A DNA stretch of 64,000 nucleotides from Lentisphaeria bacterium (lineage in GTDB: Bacteria; Verrucomicrobiota; Lentisphaeria; Victivallales; Victivallaceae), in NCBI GenBank assembly GCA_022009855.1, contig CP091727.1:372001-436000 (forward strand). The letters are read 5' to 3'. The position numbers and the translations under genes were made by a program. Each line of letters begins with the position of its first letter. The first letter of the stretch is position 1. A model generated the notes under the pieces. The model ran no database searches. It was not told the DNA's origin and saw only the letters and a list, made by a program, of their open reading frames with translations. Below are positions 28,669-39,199 of the stretch, in pieces.

Positions 28669-30949
28669 CTACGGCATCTCCGGGGCGAGCAGGAGCTCTT
28701 CCGGGGTGGCCGCCAGCACGCAGGCTTCGATCCGCCACTCGCCGGCTTGCGCGTTGCGCGGTGCGAGCCGGATCGTGTGAGTTCCCGCCGCCAGTTCCGC
28801 CGGTCGGTTGGTCTTCTTCGGCGTCTGGGCGAGAATCGGCGACATCCAGCGCGGACCGGTTGCGGTGCGCCGCTGCAGCCGGGCATTGATGCCGCGCGGA
28901 ACCGCTTCCCCGTTCAGCGTGACGGAGAAGACGTCCGGATTGGGGGCGTCGCTCCGGATGAAGAGGAAGTATCTGCCCGGCTTTTCCAGCTGGAAGTTCA
29001 GCGTGAATTTTCCATCTTTCTCCGGGGTCACCGTGCCGGAAATCACATTCCGGCGATCCTGCTTCAGCAGGGCGGCGATCCGGGTCGAGTCGGCGCAGAC
29101 CGACACCGGCCGGGAGAGGCCGTCGGCGAAACGGATGGTGAAGGCGCCAAGATTCTTCCGGGCGGAAATGATCTTCTCCGGCCGGATCGCGACGGAGAGC
29201 GAAAGCGGTTTGGTCCCGTCAAGTTCTCCCGATTCCGGCGTCACCCGGAAGAAGGCGTCATCGCCGCTGCGGACGGTGAACCGGCCCCGGAACTTCGGAT
29301 CGGTCGCCGCAAGCTGAATCGTCCGCGTCGGCCAGTCGCCCGCACGGGAGGCGGTGAAGGAGAGCCGCTCGGCGCTGACACGCACCGGCAGCGGACGGTG
29401 CGGGAACCCGTGCTGGACAAAGGGGAAATACGCGCCCACATCGCTCCCTTCCGCCGTCAGCCCGGGAATGGGGAGCGCCCTGCCGCGGCCCGGGGAATCG
29501 GACGCGAGGCGGAAGTCGTTCCGTTCCGGCGCGACGAAGCGGGGGCTGGCATCGATGCCGTGGCGCTGCTGCGTTTTCGGAACCGTTCCGGTGTTGCGGT
29601 AGAGGTCCCCGTCGCAGTCCACCGGATGGCGGAAGAGGCTCTTGAGGAAGGCGGGTTTGTCGGTGGCGAAGCAGTTGTTGCGGGTGACGATACTCAAGGT
29701 GTCGCCCGTCTGGTTGGCTCCCTGATTGGAGGTCCCGCCCCACTCGCCGACGACGGTGTTGTGGAAGTAGTGGATGCGGCCTGCGTTGCTCTTGCTGTGC
29801 ATGTCTTTAAACGCGTAGTTGGAGAAGCCGAACTGATCGCCGTCGAGGCCGGAGAAGAGGTTGCCCCAGATCCACGAGGGGCCGATGAGGCAGGGGGCGG
29901 CGCTGATGCCGCAGAGGTTGCCCTCGGTACGGTTGAGGAAGAAGCGGGTGTTCTCCTGACCGCCGTCGAGCTCCATGCCGTCGTCGTTGCCGAAGGCAAA
30001 GTAGTTGCCGGTGATTTCGGCGTCGCGCCGGGGACCGCCTTCAGGAGAGCCGTTGTACCACCCTTCGACCGCGTCGTTCCAGCGGTGCAGATCGCTGCCG
30101 ATGAAGTCGTTGTAGCGGGAGTGTAAGCGCGACGGCGTCGCCGGTCAGCACCGCATTCGGCCCGGCGGGATGGCTGTAGAACCATGGATTGGAGGTGCCG
30201 CGGGGCGAGTGGATGTAGTTGCGTTCGATCAGGATGTTCCGGCAGCCGTTCACCCGGATCCCGGAATCGTAGTTGCATACCCGTTTCCGCTTGTCGTAGT
30301 AGACGCCGGTTCGCGAGGTGTCGAGTACGCCGGTGCGCCCGTAGCCGGAGATCTCGCAGTTGAGGATCTGCACCTCATTGCAGCCGTCCAGCCGGAATGC
30401 GTTGAGCCGCCCGCCGGTAACGGTCAGCCCGTCGAAGAGGAGGTACGATGCACCCTTGACCAGAATGGCGTCATCCGCTTTTTCGCCGCCGCGCAGCACG
30501 GTTCCCGGCTTTGCGGTGTAGCGGATGTATCCCCGCGGGGGAGCCCGATTGGGTCACGACCAGCGGCATCGGCGTGTTTTCGTCGAGCAGAACCGTCTTC
30601 GCCACCGGCACCCGGGTGGTGCGGGTGCGGAATTCGCGGGTCACGGTCTCCTTTTTTCCGGCATCGGAGATTTCGAGCTTCAGCCGGTAGGGGGTGTCCT
30701 CCCGCAGCAGGAGGAGGCTGCCGCGGGCGACCTTCTGCCCGGGATCGTAGATCAGCGGCAGAGCCTCGGTGAAGGTTTCGGTCCCCGCCGGAGCGAAGAA
30801 GAGCCGTCCGGCGAACTCCTCCGCTTTCGCGGCCTGACAGTCGCGGTAATAGACGCTGCAGACCTGATAGCCGGGGACGAGTTCGAGTGTGGCCGCCGCC
30901 GCGCCCAGACGGTGGCGGAAAGAGCGATGATTGCGAGTATCGGTTTCAT
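28669..30949 (-). CDS. Secreted right-handed parallel beta-helix protein, several frameshifts
   Basis: About 760 residues. The signal peptide is MKPILAIIALSATVWA. A beta-sandwich segment follows, then beta-helix repeats rich in Asn and Gly, such as GCNEVQILNCEISGYGRTGV, VNGCRNILIERNYIHSPRGT and YNDFIGSDLHRWNDAVEGW. The C-terminal part (GRYFLFIRSDAPNPDVFSVT, LAAGTHTIRLAPRNAQAGEW) resembles a carbohydrate-binding fold. Frame breaks are near 30910, 30530, 30120 and 29990. Such proteins are often polysaccharide lyases or hydrolases, but no catalytic set can be named. GGAGA precedes ATG 30949. Confidence 0.7.
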
Positions 30950-30957
30950 GGTTCTCC

Positions 30958-31161
30958 TCACTTGGTATCCGATTGTCCGGCGGCGATCCGCCACGGGTCG
31001 TAATTGAGTCCGCAGAGAGTTTTCTGCAGTTCGATCAGAAATTCGCGGGAGGGGGCGGGCAGGATCAGCACCGCCGCGAGCTCGGTTCCGGCGGACTGCT
31101 TCGCCTCGAACACGAGGCAATCGTGGAGCATTTTGAGGCTTTTCAGAAATCTTCTCTCCAC
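30958..31161 (-). CDS. Small ORF of unknown function before the beta-helix gene
   Basis: 67 codons from a GTG, ending AGQSDTK with a TGA that overlaps the GGAGA binding site of the beta-helix gene. No other start codon exists before the upstream in-frame TAA, and no good ribosome binding site is visible. No family is recognised. It may be a leader ORF or chance. Confidence 0.3.
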   Translation of the reverse strand: MERRFLKSLKMLHDCLVFEAKQSAGTELAAVLILPAPSREFLIELQKTLCGLNYDPWRIAAGQSDTK

Positions 31162-31427
31162 CTCAAAACAACGAATTTTTTCTGGATAATGTGGTAAAAA
31201 ACAGTTTTTTAGGCATTATTACGATACTAACCTGTGTGATTTTGTGCTCAATTCTGGAAATGAATTTTTATGTCTATTTTTGCTTTTTGTGCATTCTTAC
31301 CAAGGGAGTTTGAGCGTAACAGAACTTTATCAAAAAAACAATTTATAGATTGCGAAAATTCCTAGGATGATGTATTATTAAGCTCAAAATAAGGTTGCGT
31401 ATTTTCTTATATACGCCGGTTTTATGT

Positions 31428-31565
31428 CTATAGAGTAGTGATGATCGCAATTACGATTAAAAGTTCTATAAGAGTAAATTTGTGCCGCTTTCGAAACCCG
31501 ACTCCGGCGGATGGGGCCGGGACGAACCCGGAGTCATACCTGGTTTTGAGAACATCTGGCATCAT
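31428..31565 (-). pseudogene. Pseudopilin N-terminal remnant (45 residues)
   Basis: Reads MMPDVLKTRYDSGF, then a pre-sequence, then RKRHKFTLIELLIVIAII and a stop after TTL. This is a clear prepilin signal cut off inside the hydrophobic helix. AAGGAGG lies 6 bases before the first ATG, and CTTGACAAAACCTAACAT lies upstream of that. The following 260 bases are AT-rich and carry no continuation. Confidence 0.75.
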
Positions 31566-31740
31566 TCAACACCTCCTTCCATGTTAGGTTTTGTCAAGCC
31601 ACTTTTGTAACTTTTTCCAGTTTTTCTTATATTCGAAGCGTAATTCCCCTTACCCATGTAACCATAGGTGTCGTTTTTTGCTAAAATCAAAACTTATTGT
31701 ATCTCTGTTTCTGTTCTTCAAAAGATATTTTCTAGCACTT

Positions 31741-32013
31741 CACACCGGCAGCGGGTAAGCCATCGTTCCCAACCTTCCATCGACCGCGAACGTTCCAGAC
31801 ATTCGCCGATAATATGCCACATGCGAAAAAACGTGTGAATTCGAAGCCTCTGTCTTAAGGTGTCGGATGCAATCCGCAACCAAGAGTTTTGTCGAGTAGC
31901 CTCTATGTTCAAAAATATCCTTTCGTTCTCCTTAAAATGGCGGTGAATTTCTCAACCTTTCCTACGGCATCTTTCGAAGACCAGGAGGTGAAACGAGTTG
32001 ATTCACCATAAGC
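31741..32013 (-). ncRNA. Candidate IS110-type guide RNA region, copy 2
   Basis: Conserved counterpart of 2277-2549, downstream of the broken transposase. Differences between the copies are scattered single bases and small indels, the pattern expected of a structured RNA rather than a coding sequence. Confidence 0.5.
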
Positions 32014-33184
32014 TTATGCTGCAATTGGTTTGTTAATAATCGCCCCTTCAATAACTTCGCCTTTAACCACATATCGCCACAACGCAACCATCAACTGACG
32101 CGCGAGCGCGACAATGGCGGTTCTCCGACTACGTCCTTTTTGCGCAAGGCGGTCTTTCCATTTTTTTGTCAACCAACTTTCCGGTTGCCAGCGATACCAC
32201 AGCCATGCACATTCAATCGCCATTTTTCGCAGACTTTTGCGTCCTGCTTTGCTGATTCCCTGATCTCTTTTCATTGTCCCACTGGCATATGGACATGGTG
32301 TCAATCCGAAAAATGCGGCAAATTGTTTTCCCGTGGCAAAACGGTGAAAATCTCCGATCTCCCAAGGCAAGTGCCGTGACAAACGATCTCCGACACCTTT
32401 AAACTGTTGCAATTTTCTGACCGTTTCTGCCGTCGAATCAGTGTTGCCATTTTGTTTGGAAGTTTCTTCATCGTGATTCTGGAATTTCTGGATGGTCTGT
32501 TTCAATCAGCCAGTTCTTTCTCGAACAACTCCAGTTCGGCAAGCAAATTGGGAAGCCGAAGCAACAACAAGCTGGGACATTCTGCCCATTCCGGCAATTT
32601 CGACCATTTTCTAATTGCCTTGCGCCACTCTACCGCCGTCCGGTGTGATTTAAAACCTGGCAACGGTGTGCGTTCTATCAAAGAAATCATTTGAGCGTTT
32701 ACGCGATCTATTGATTTTTGATACGATCCCATTCTCGTTCCGCATCCCGACGACCTTCCTCTTCCAAGGACGGGATGTAAACTGTTGGTATATGATCCGA
32801 GGGGTGCAAGGCGGCAAGGAATTTTGCATCAAGTTTGTCCGTCTTGATCGTCTTTCCACTCATAATCACTTTCAACTTGTTGATCGGAAGGATATGAACA
32901 TTCGCATCAAGTGCAATCAACTTACGAGCTGGCCAGTAGCCATAGCGACCTGCTTCATAGAAAACATCTACGCGTTTGCCACTATGAAGCAAATTTGTGA
33001 CCAGCTCAAACACGCGATCCTCTTTGCTTTGATCAACCTTGTCTTTCAGACCGTAATAACTCATTTTTCCCGCTTCCCAGTCCTGAACGGCTGTTGCCCA
33101 GAGACTGCCTCCCATATCAATTCCGACACTTATCTGGTTCTTGACTTGACTTTCACTGCGAATGGCATTACCTTTTCTCTGCAT
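32014..33184 (-). pseudogene. IS110-family transposase, two frameshifts
   Basis: Same domains as the intact copy: GIDMGGSLWATAVQDWEAGK, DVFYEAGRYGYWP, KTDKLDAKFLAALHPSD, later LQQFKGVGDRLSRHLPWEIG and FGLTPCPYASG. One A is missing from a run near 32730, giving a stop after RIKNQ. One G is missing near 32507, giving a stop after ELAD. The remaining frame is full length. ATG 33184 corresponds to the chosen start of copy 1. Confidence 0.85.
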
Positions 33185-33427
33185 TTTTTGAGCTCCTTTT
33201 TTCGGTAATTTGGTTTGAGTAAATTTCCAAAGTTACTCGACAAAGGAGTTCTTTTCTACTCCGACAATTGCTTGTCACCTATACATGGTATCTATGATGA
33301 AATTCCACTTTGATGCGGAGAAAAATCCGCCTTTCTCATGCTTCAATTATCTGCAACATCGCGCACCCGTTCCCCGGGAGTTTGCGAGCCGGAGCGAAGC
33401 CGTTTCCGACTCCCCCGACCGCCTTTT

Positions 33428-34464
33428 TCAAAAGATCGGCGTCAGTGCCCGACAGCTGGAATTGATCGCCAGCTCCGCCTCAAACATGCGGTGCAATGGC
33501 GGAGTCTCCGGTTTTTCCAGGCGTTCCACGACATGTTCCAGTGCCTGATGCCCCATCGTCACCAGCGGCATGCGGATATGACTGACAGGAAATCCAACAT
33601 AGGGGAATATCGCTCAGATCATCGAAGCAGAGCATCGAAAGATCCTCCGGAATCCGCAACCTTGCCCGTTCAGCGGAGAGCAGGGAAACAGGAGAGCAGA
33701 GAAGCGAACGTCAAAAACACCGCCGTCGGCTGATGCTGCTGCAGCATCCCGCTGATATCCGTTTTGTTTCCCGCGAAAAACACCAGCTCCTTCGGCGGAA
33801 GCAGACCGTTGTCGGAAAAAGCGCGTCGCCATCCCTTTTTTCGCTGCTGACTCGCATAGTTGTTGGAAGAGAGAGCCAGGCAGGCAATTTTTCGATGCCC
33901 GATACGCAACAGATATTCAACCGCACGTTTCGCCTCCTGAACATAGTCGACCGACAGGCAGGAAAATCCCGGATTCGCAGGGCGGCGATTGATGAAGCAA
34001 ACCGGCTTCTCCCAGTCGCAAAACTCCTCCACCGCCTCCAGCCCCTTCGGATGCTGCAGAATCAACGCGTCAAGCGCATCCGCCCGACGCAACTCCGGCT
34101 TCCAGTAATCGTTGTAGACCAGAGTGACATTCCTCCCCTCAGCCGCCTCCTGAATCCCCTGCAGAATCCGGTCGCGGTAGCTCCGGGCGGAATAGAACGG
34201 CAGCCGGTCGATACCGATTCGCCACGCCTTCCGCCCGGAACGTTCCAGCCTCTCCGCGCCGAGCACTTCCCAGCCGACTCCCGCCCGGCTGTCAAGGCGC
34301 CCTCCTCCGCCAGCAGACGCAGCACCTTGCGTATCGTCATCCGGCTGACGCTGTAACGTTTCACCAACTCATTCTCGGAAGGAAGCCGGTCCCCCGGCAC
34401 GATGACTCCCCCTCGATCTGCCGTAACAGATCCGCATAGACGACATTGTAAGCCAATTTGGGCA
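33428..34464 (-). CDS. GntR/LacI-hybrid transcriptional regulator, several frameshifts
   Basis: The N-terminal winged helix reads MPKLAYNVVYADLLRQIE, then PGDRLPSENELVKRYSVSRM and KVLRLLAEEGALTA, classic GntR. The sensor domain is LacI/GalR-like: KAWRIGIDRLPFYSARSY, DALILQHPKGLEAVEEF, RAVEYLLRIGHRKIACLAL, then LRIPEDLSMLCFDDLSDIP and a C-terminal LEKPETPPLHRMFEAE. Frame breaks lie near 34390, 34275, 33685 and 33602. The organisation is that of AraR-type regulators. Two copies of a palindrome flank its promoter, so it probably represses itself. Confidence 0.8.
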
Positions 34465-34471
34465 TTCTTTT

Positions 34472-34481
34472 AATACCTGTA
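34472..34481 (+). promoter_or_regulatory. Operator 1, palindrome ATACCTGTAT
   Basis: ATAC-CT-GTAT just upstream of the regulator start codon and downstream of its -10 element; identical to 34527-34536. Likely operator for the adjacent GntR-type protein. Confidence 0.6.
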
Positions 34482-34498
34482 TATTTAATTCTATTTAT

Positions 34499-34527
34499 AT
34501 TATACTCCATTTTTTTATACAAGTCAA
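34499..34527 (-). promoter_or_regulatory. Strong sigma-70 promoter of the regulator
   Basis: Minus strand -35 TTGACT (34522-34527), 17-base spacer, -10 TATAAT (34499-34504). Confidence 0.75.
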
Positions 34528-34536
34528 TACCTGTAT
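34527..34536 (+). promoter_or_regulatory. Operator 2, palindrome ATACCTGTAT
   Basis: Second copy, touching the -35 box; 55 bases centre to centre from operator 1, suitable for cooperative binding or looping. Confidence 0.6.
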
Positions 34537-34953
34537 AAAAAAATTCTTTTTTTGGCGAAGAACGGACCTCATCCGGCACAGCGCCGCGCCTGAAAAAAAC
34601 ACCTTTTTCAGGCACCGAACTTGACTTTTTTCAACAGTAAGACTTCATGCAGAATGACAAAAGAATCTTCATGCAGCCATACCAGAGAAAAAATTTCAGA
34701 CGCGGAGCGGAGTTCTTCAAAGCGCCGGAGCCATCCGATCCGACTCTGGATTGTTAAGCAGGGAGAAGGTAACCGGGATCAACACCATCGCCGATGCCGG
34801 AGTTCTGCCGCCCCCATACTCGCGCTCGACGGAAAGGTGATAAGCCGGGGGAAAGGACTCTCGAAGCAAGGGAGTTCCAACCATTCCGCAGCCTCTGCCC
34901 GTTCTCCGCTTCGCCCTCATGCCGGCACGGCATCTGCGGGGGCAGCAGCACGG
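34537..34953 (+). other. 417-base intergenic stretch without a recognisable gene
   Basis: Open frames on both strands match nothing known and lack ribosome binding sites. It lies between the regulator promoter and the 3' end of the RACo-like gene. Base composition shifts from AT-rich near 34560 to GC-rich after 34700, so a decayed gene is possible. Confidence 0.4.
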
Positions 34954-36515
34954 TTAAACCGGCTCCGGCAACAGCAGGCCCGCGATGAAATCCTGCTCGA
35001 AGCCCGGAATGGAATTGAGCGGCAATTCCCGCGGCAGGGCGGCGAGACGTTCGAATTCAATCATACGCTCCGGATGCGCCGCCAGAAGCGCCGCCCCGGC
35101 CAGCGCGGCATTCCCGCAGATGCAGAACCGGTCGTCCGGCAGAGCCGGAAACATGCCGATCGCCCGCGCGGAAGCGAGGTCCAGACCGCGTGCGAACCCG
35201 CCGCAGAGCCAGAGCCGCTCCAGCGCAGCCGGTGTGATGCCTGCCGCTCGCAACAGTGAATGAATTCCCGCCATCACCGCCGCCTTAGCCTGAAGCAGCG
35301 CCTCCACATCGCTCTCCGGGATCACCACGCCGGGAGCAATCCGGCAGCCGAGCACACCGTCACGCATCACGCGCCTTCCCCAGCGCGCCAACACACCGGG
35401 GTCAAAACGGCCGAACTCATCCAGCAGGCCGCTCCGCCGGCCGGAGGCGAGAAAATCCACCAGCGCCGAGCCGCAGAGTCCGGAGGCCATTCCTCCTCCA
35501 CGGACCGTAAGCTCGAATTTTCCGGCAGCGTCGAACCGGAGATGTTCAATCACCCCGGCTCCGGCCCGGGCGCCGTTTTCCGCACCCGAGCGTTCGAAGG
35601 CCGGACCGGCAGCGGCACTCGCCGCCAGAAATTTTCCATCGTGCGTTAAAATCATTTCACAGTTGGTCCCGAGATCGAGCAGGAGCTCGGTCCGCCCGGA
35701 GTCCCCGAAGCCGGTCGCCGCCATCCCGGCGACCAGATCGCCGCCGACATTGCCGCCGACGGCGGGCGCTGCCAGCACCTCCGCCTCCGGCGCGGCGGAG
35801 AGACCGAGCTTCCCCGCCGATACCACGGGGAAACGGCGCAGCGGCGGCTCGAACGGCGCCACGCCGATCGGAGCCGGATCGATCCCGTACAGCAGATGGG
35901 TCATCACCGTATTGCCCGCCACGGCGATCCGGCGGATTTTCCACGGTTCCGGCGTCAGCTCCCGCAGCAGAGGATCGATCGTCTCCGCGGCAACAGCGCG
36001 CTGCAGGGCGGCCGCGCCCCCGGAGAAGCGGCGGCGGCAATCCGGTCGATCACGTTGTCGCCGAAACCCGCCTGCCGGTTCAGCCGTCCGGACGAGGCGA
36101 CGATTGCCCCGTCAACAAGCAGCAGCGCGGCAACCGTCGTGGTGCCGATGTCCACCGCGACGGCCCATCCGCTCCCCGGCGCGGCACTCTCCAGCGGCAG
36201 CAGAATACCGGTCTCCACCGCCACCTGTTCGCGCAGCAGCGAATGGAGCGGAATCCGGATCGCCCCGCTCTCTCCGGCCGGGCGGCAGTCGCAGCCGCGC
36301 ACTGTGCGCGGCCCGCCTTCCCGGCAGTCATACCGGTCGCCGCCGGTGACAAACACGCCGTCGAGAAGTTCGACCAGACAGTGGCCGCAGCGGCCGGTTC
36401 CGCCGCAGCGCAGATCGAGCCGCCAGCCGTTCCGGGCGAGCGCCGCGCTCAGCGGCTGTTCCGGCTCCGCGACGATGTTCCGCCGTTCCGTTCCGCATGT
36501 CACCTGTAAAATCAC
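34954..36515 (-). CDS. RACo-like 2Fe-2S ferredoxin/ASKHA protein (corrinoid activator type), one frameshift
   Basis: About 520 residues. The N-terminal ferredoxin domain has RCGGTGRCGHCLVELLDGVF, with the C-x5-C-x2-C cluster ligands and a further Cys in VRGCDCRP. The C-terminal DUF4445/ASKHA ATPase begins GWAVAVDIGTTTVAALLLVD and includes AGNTVMTHLLYG, GGNVGGDLVAGM, LLLDLGTNCEMIL and LWLCGGFARGLD. This is the architecture of reductive activators of corrinoid proteins in anaerobic methyl transfer. The frame breaks near 35965. GTG 36515 is chosen because GGGAGG lies 5 bases upstream. No corrinoid protein or methyltransferase is nearby. Confidence 0.82.
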
Positions 36516-36555
36516 GCCATCCTCCCGCCGGAGCGTTTTCCTCCCCGGTCCGGAT

Positions 36556-36584
36556 ACTATACCACCTCCGCCGGCCGGCCGCAA
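36556..36584 (-). promoter_or_regulatory. Promoter of the RACo-like gene
   Basis: Minus strand -35 TTGCGG (36579-36584), 17-base spacer, -10 TATAGT (36556-36561), about 40 bases before GTG 36515. Confidence 0.55.
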
Positions 36585-36699
36585 GCGGCAAATGCGGGAA
36601 ACTCCGCCAAATAATCGCAATGTGGACTTGCAAATGTTCCGGAGACGGGGCACATTAATTCACGGAAAACCATGGAACATGCAATTCAGGAATCCACTC

Positions 36700-37083
36700 A
36701 TGGAGGAACTCGATTTTCAGAAGGCGGGCGGCATCATTCCCGCTGTGGCGCAGGACCATCTCACCGGCGAAGTGCTGATGCTCGCCTACATCAATCCCGA
36801 AGCGTGGCAAGAAACGCTCAGAACCGGACAGGCCGTCTACTATTCGCGCAGCCGCAACCGGCTCTGGCGCAAAGGGGAAGAGAGCGGCAACATCCAGATT
36901 ATCAAAGAAATTCTGGTCGATTGCGATGGTGACGCCGTCATCTTCCGGGTCGAGCAGAAAGGCGGCGCAGCCTGTCACACCGGCCATCGGAGCTGCTTCT
37001 ACCGCAAACTGGAAAACGGAACCCTCATCGAGCTGAATCAACCGCTCTTCGATCCCGAAAAAGTGTACAGGAAACAATCATGA
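36700..37083 (+). CDS. hisI: Phosphoribosyl-AMP cyclohydrolase HisI
   Basis: Third step of histidine biosynthesis: opens the purine ring of phosphoribosyl-AMP. About 127 residues, a HisI-only protein without the HisE domain. Motifs are GEVLMLAYINPEAW, AVYYSRSRNRLWRKGEESGN, VDCDGDAVIFRVEQ and AACHTGHRSCFYRKL, with the Zn-binding Cys residues. ATG 36700 has AGGAA 7 bases upstream; ATG 36679 is an alternative. Its stop overlaps the murB-ddl start by 4 bases (ATGA), so the two are translationally coupled although functionally unrelated. Confidence 0.93.
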   Translation: MEELDFQKAGGIIPAVAQDHLTGEVLMLAYINPEAWQETLRTGQAVYYSRSRNRLWRKGEESGNIQIIKEILVDCDGDAVIFRVEQKGGAACHTGHRSCFYRKLENGTLIELNQPLFDPEKVYRKQS

Positions 37084-39199
37084 AGCCGTACTACTTCGAC
37101 GAACTTCAGGCCGCGTTTCCGCAGCTCGCGCTGCGAAACGATCTCTCCTATCGTGAAATCACCACCCTCGGCGTCGGCGACACACTGCCGCTCCTCGCCG
37201 AACCCCGCGACGATCGCGAGCTCGGCGCTTTGCTTGAGTGGACTCATTCCCGTTCCATTCCGATCCTGGTCATCGGCGGCGGGACCAATCTCGTCGGCAG
37301 TGACGCCCCCTGCCCCGCGCTCGGAATCCGGCTCAGCCAGCCGATGTTCTCCGAGGTGAAGGCGGGGCGCTCCCACCTGACCGCAGGCGCCTTTCTCCGA
37401 CTGCCCAAGCTCGCCTCCTCCGCGGCGGAACTCGGCTACGGCGGTATCGCCCGCCTCGCCGGAATCCCCGGCACCCTCGGCGGCGCTCTGCGGATGAACG
37501 CCGGAGCCAACGGTGCCGCAATCGGCGACTTCGTCCTCCAGCTCTGCGGCTTCCGTTTCGACGGCACGCCGTGGACAGCGGGAAAAGAGGAGATCCACTG
37601 GGGCTACCGGCAGACGAATATTCCGGAGGATGTCATTCTCACCGCCGCCATCCTCACACTGCCGCGAGGCGACCGCGAAAGCGTCGAAGCGGGAGATCCG
37701 CCGCGAACTGGAAGCCCGCCGCAGTCGAGAACCCGGCGGCAGAAGCGCCGGATGCACCTTCCGCAACATCTCCGAATTCGAACCGGCGGGCAGACTGATC
37801 GAACAGTGCGGCTTCAAGGAGTACCGCGTCGGCGGACTCGAAGTGAGCGCCGCTCATGCAAACTACGTCGTCAACGTCGATTCCGGCACTGAACGCGACT
37901 ATCTGGAACTGCTCCGGGAGATCCGCACCGCCGTCGCGGAAAAGTTCGGGTTCTACCTCAGACCAGAGGTGAAGTTCGTCAATCCGTCGACTCTGGAGAC
38001 GTTGCTCGCCGCGCCCGTTCCGCCGAAGGTCAACGTGCTCGAAGGCGGCACCAGCCGGGAACGGGAGATCTCGCTCAAGAGCGGCGCCGCTGTCGCGCAG
38101 GCGCTCCGCAATGCCGGATTCGACGTGACCGAGACAGACCTGCAAAAATGCTGTGTCACGCCGGAGATGCGCGAAGCCGACGTGGTCTATCCGGTGCTGC
38201 ACGGCGGGTTCGGGGAAGACGGCCGCATTCAGCGGGAAATGGAAGACGCCGGTCTGAAGTTTGTCGGTTCCGGCAGCGCCGCCTGTCTGCTGGTCATGGA
38301 TAAAATCGCCACCAAACGGCTCGCCGATCAACTCGGACTCCCCCACGGCGAAGTGGCATGTCGTCACGCCGGAGTCGCGGGACTTCCCCGCCGACCTGAA
38401 ACTGCCGGTGATCCTCAAGGTGCCGAAAGAGGGCTCCACCTTCGGCATCGTGCGCGTCACCAGCCGGGAGGAGTGGGAAAAGGCGCTGGAAGAGGAGTTC
38501 CAGATGGCGGATGAGATTCTGGTCGAAGAGTATCTCTCCGGCATTGAAATCACCGTGCCCATCGTCGGCGGCACGGTTTTGCCTCCCATCGAGATCCGCA
38601 GTCCGCACGGTTTCTACGACTACGATGCGAAATACGTCTATCAGCAGGGACACACCGAATACTTCTGCCCGGTGCAGTCGCTCGCCGAACCGGTCGTCCG
38701 CCGCGCGATGGAGTTGTCGAAGAAGTTCTACCTCGGCGCCTGCTGCCGCGACATTCTGCGGGTGGACTTCATCGTCACGCCGGACGGCACTCCGTGGCTG
38801 CTCGAAGGCAACGCCATCCCGGGCTGCACCGCGACCAGTCTGGTTCCGAAATCCGCCCGGCAGGCGGGCATCTCCTTCGAAGCGATGACCGCCTCGCTGA
38901 CCTACGCCGCGATGAAGCGGCCGGGCAAACAGTGCGCCGTACCGGCGCCCGCGGAGAAGGTGGCGGCAGCTCCCGCGACAGGAGAAACGTCCGTCCGCCG
39001 CCCCAACCGGCTGCTGCTGAAATTGAGCCGCTGGCTCTTTCGGCTGGTGCTGCTCTTCAGCGCTCTACCGTTGCTGCTGGTCGGCAGCGTCGCCGTCCGC
39101 GAAGGGGAGCCGGAAGGATTCATCCTGCTGGTCAGCGGATTCTTCATTCTCGGTGCCGAATGGATTTTCAACTGGTTCAACAAGCTGGAGAAACTTTGA
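37080..39199 (+). CDS. MurB-Ddl fusion with C-terminal membrane hairpin, two frameshifts
   Basis: About 706 residues covering two cytoplasmic peptidoglycan steps. Residues 1-285 are UDP-N-acetylenolpyruvoylglucosamine reductase (ILVIGGGTNLVGSDAPCPAL for FAD, ARLAGIPGTLGGALRMNAGA, SAGCTFRNISEFEPAGRLIE). The D-Ala-D-Ala ligase then follows without a stop (VNVLEGGTSREREISLKSGA, VVYPVLHGGFGEDGRIQREM, LKVPKEGSTFGIVRV, LEGNAIPGCTATSL). The end carries two hydrophobic helices (LFRLVLLFSALPLLLVGSVA, FILLVSGFFILGAEWIFNWF). Frame breaks near 37680 and 38355 lie inside each enzyme, but the MurB-Ddl junction is in one open frame. Membrane helices are not usual for either enzyme. Confidence 0.88.

Larger units (their letters stand above)
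31741..33294 (-). mobile_element. IS110/IS1111-type insertion sequence, copy 2
   Basis: Left end TAGATACCATGTATAGGTGA reads minus from 33294; right end near GCCGGTGTG at 31741. The element lies between a pseudopilin remnant and a regulator gene, opposite in orientation to copy 1. The two transposases differ at many positions, so the copies are not recent. Confidence 0.7.

Noticed and set aside
34621..35259. 212-codon plus-strand ORF
   Set aside because: Mostly opposite the RACo-like gene; low-complexity Arg/Ser/Pro composition.
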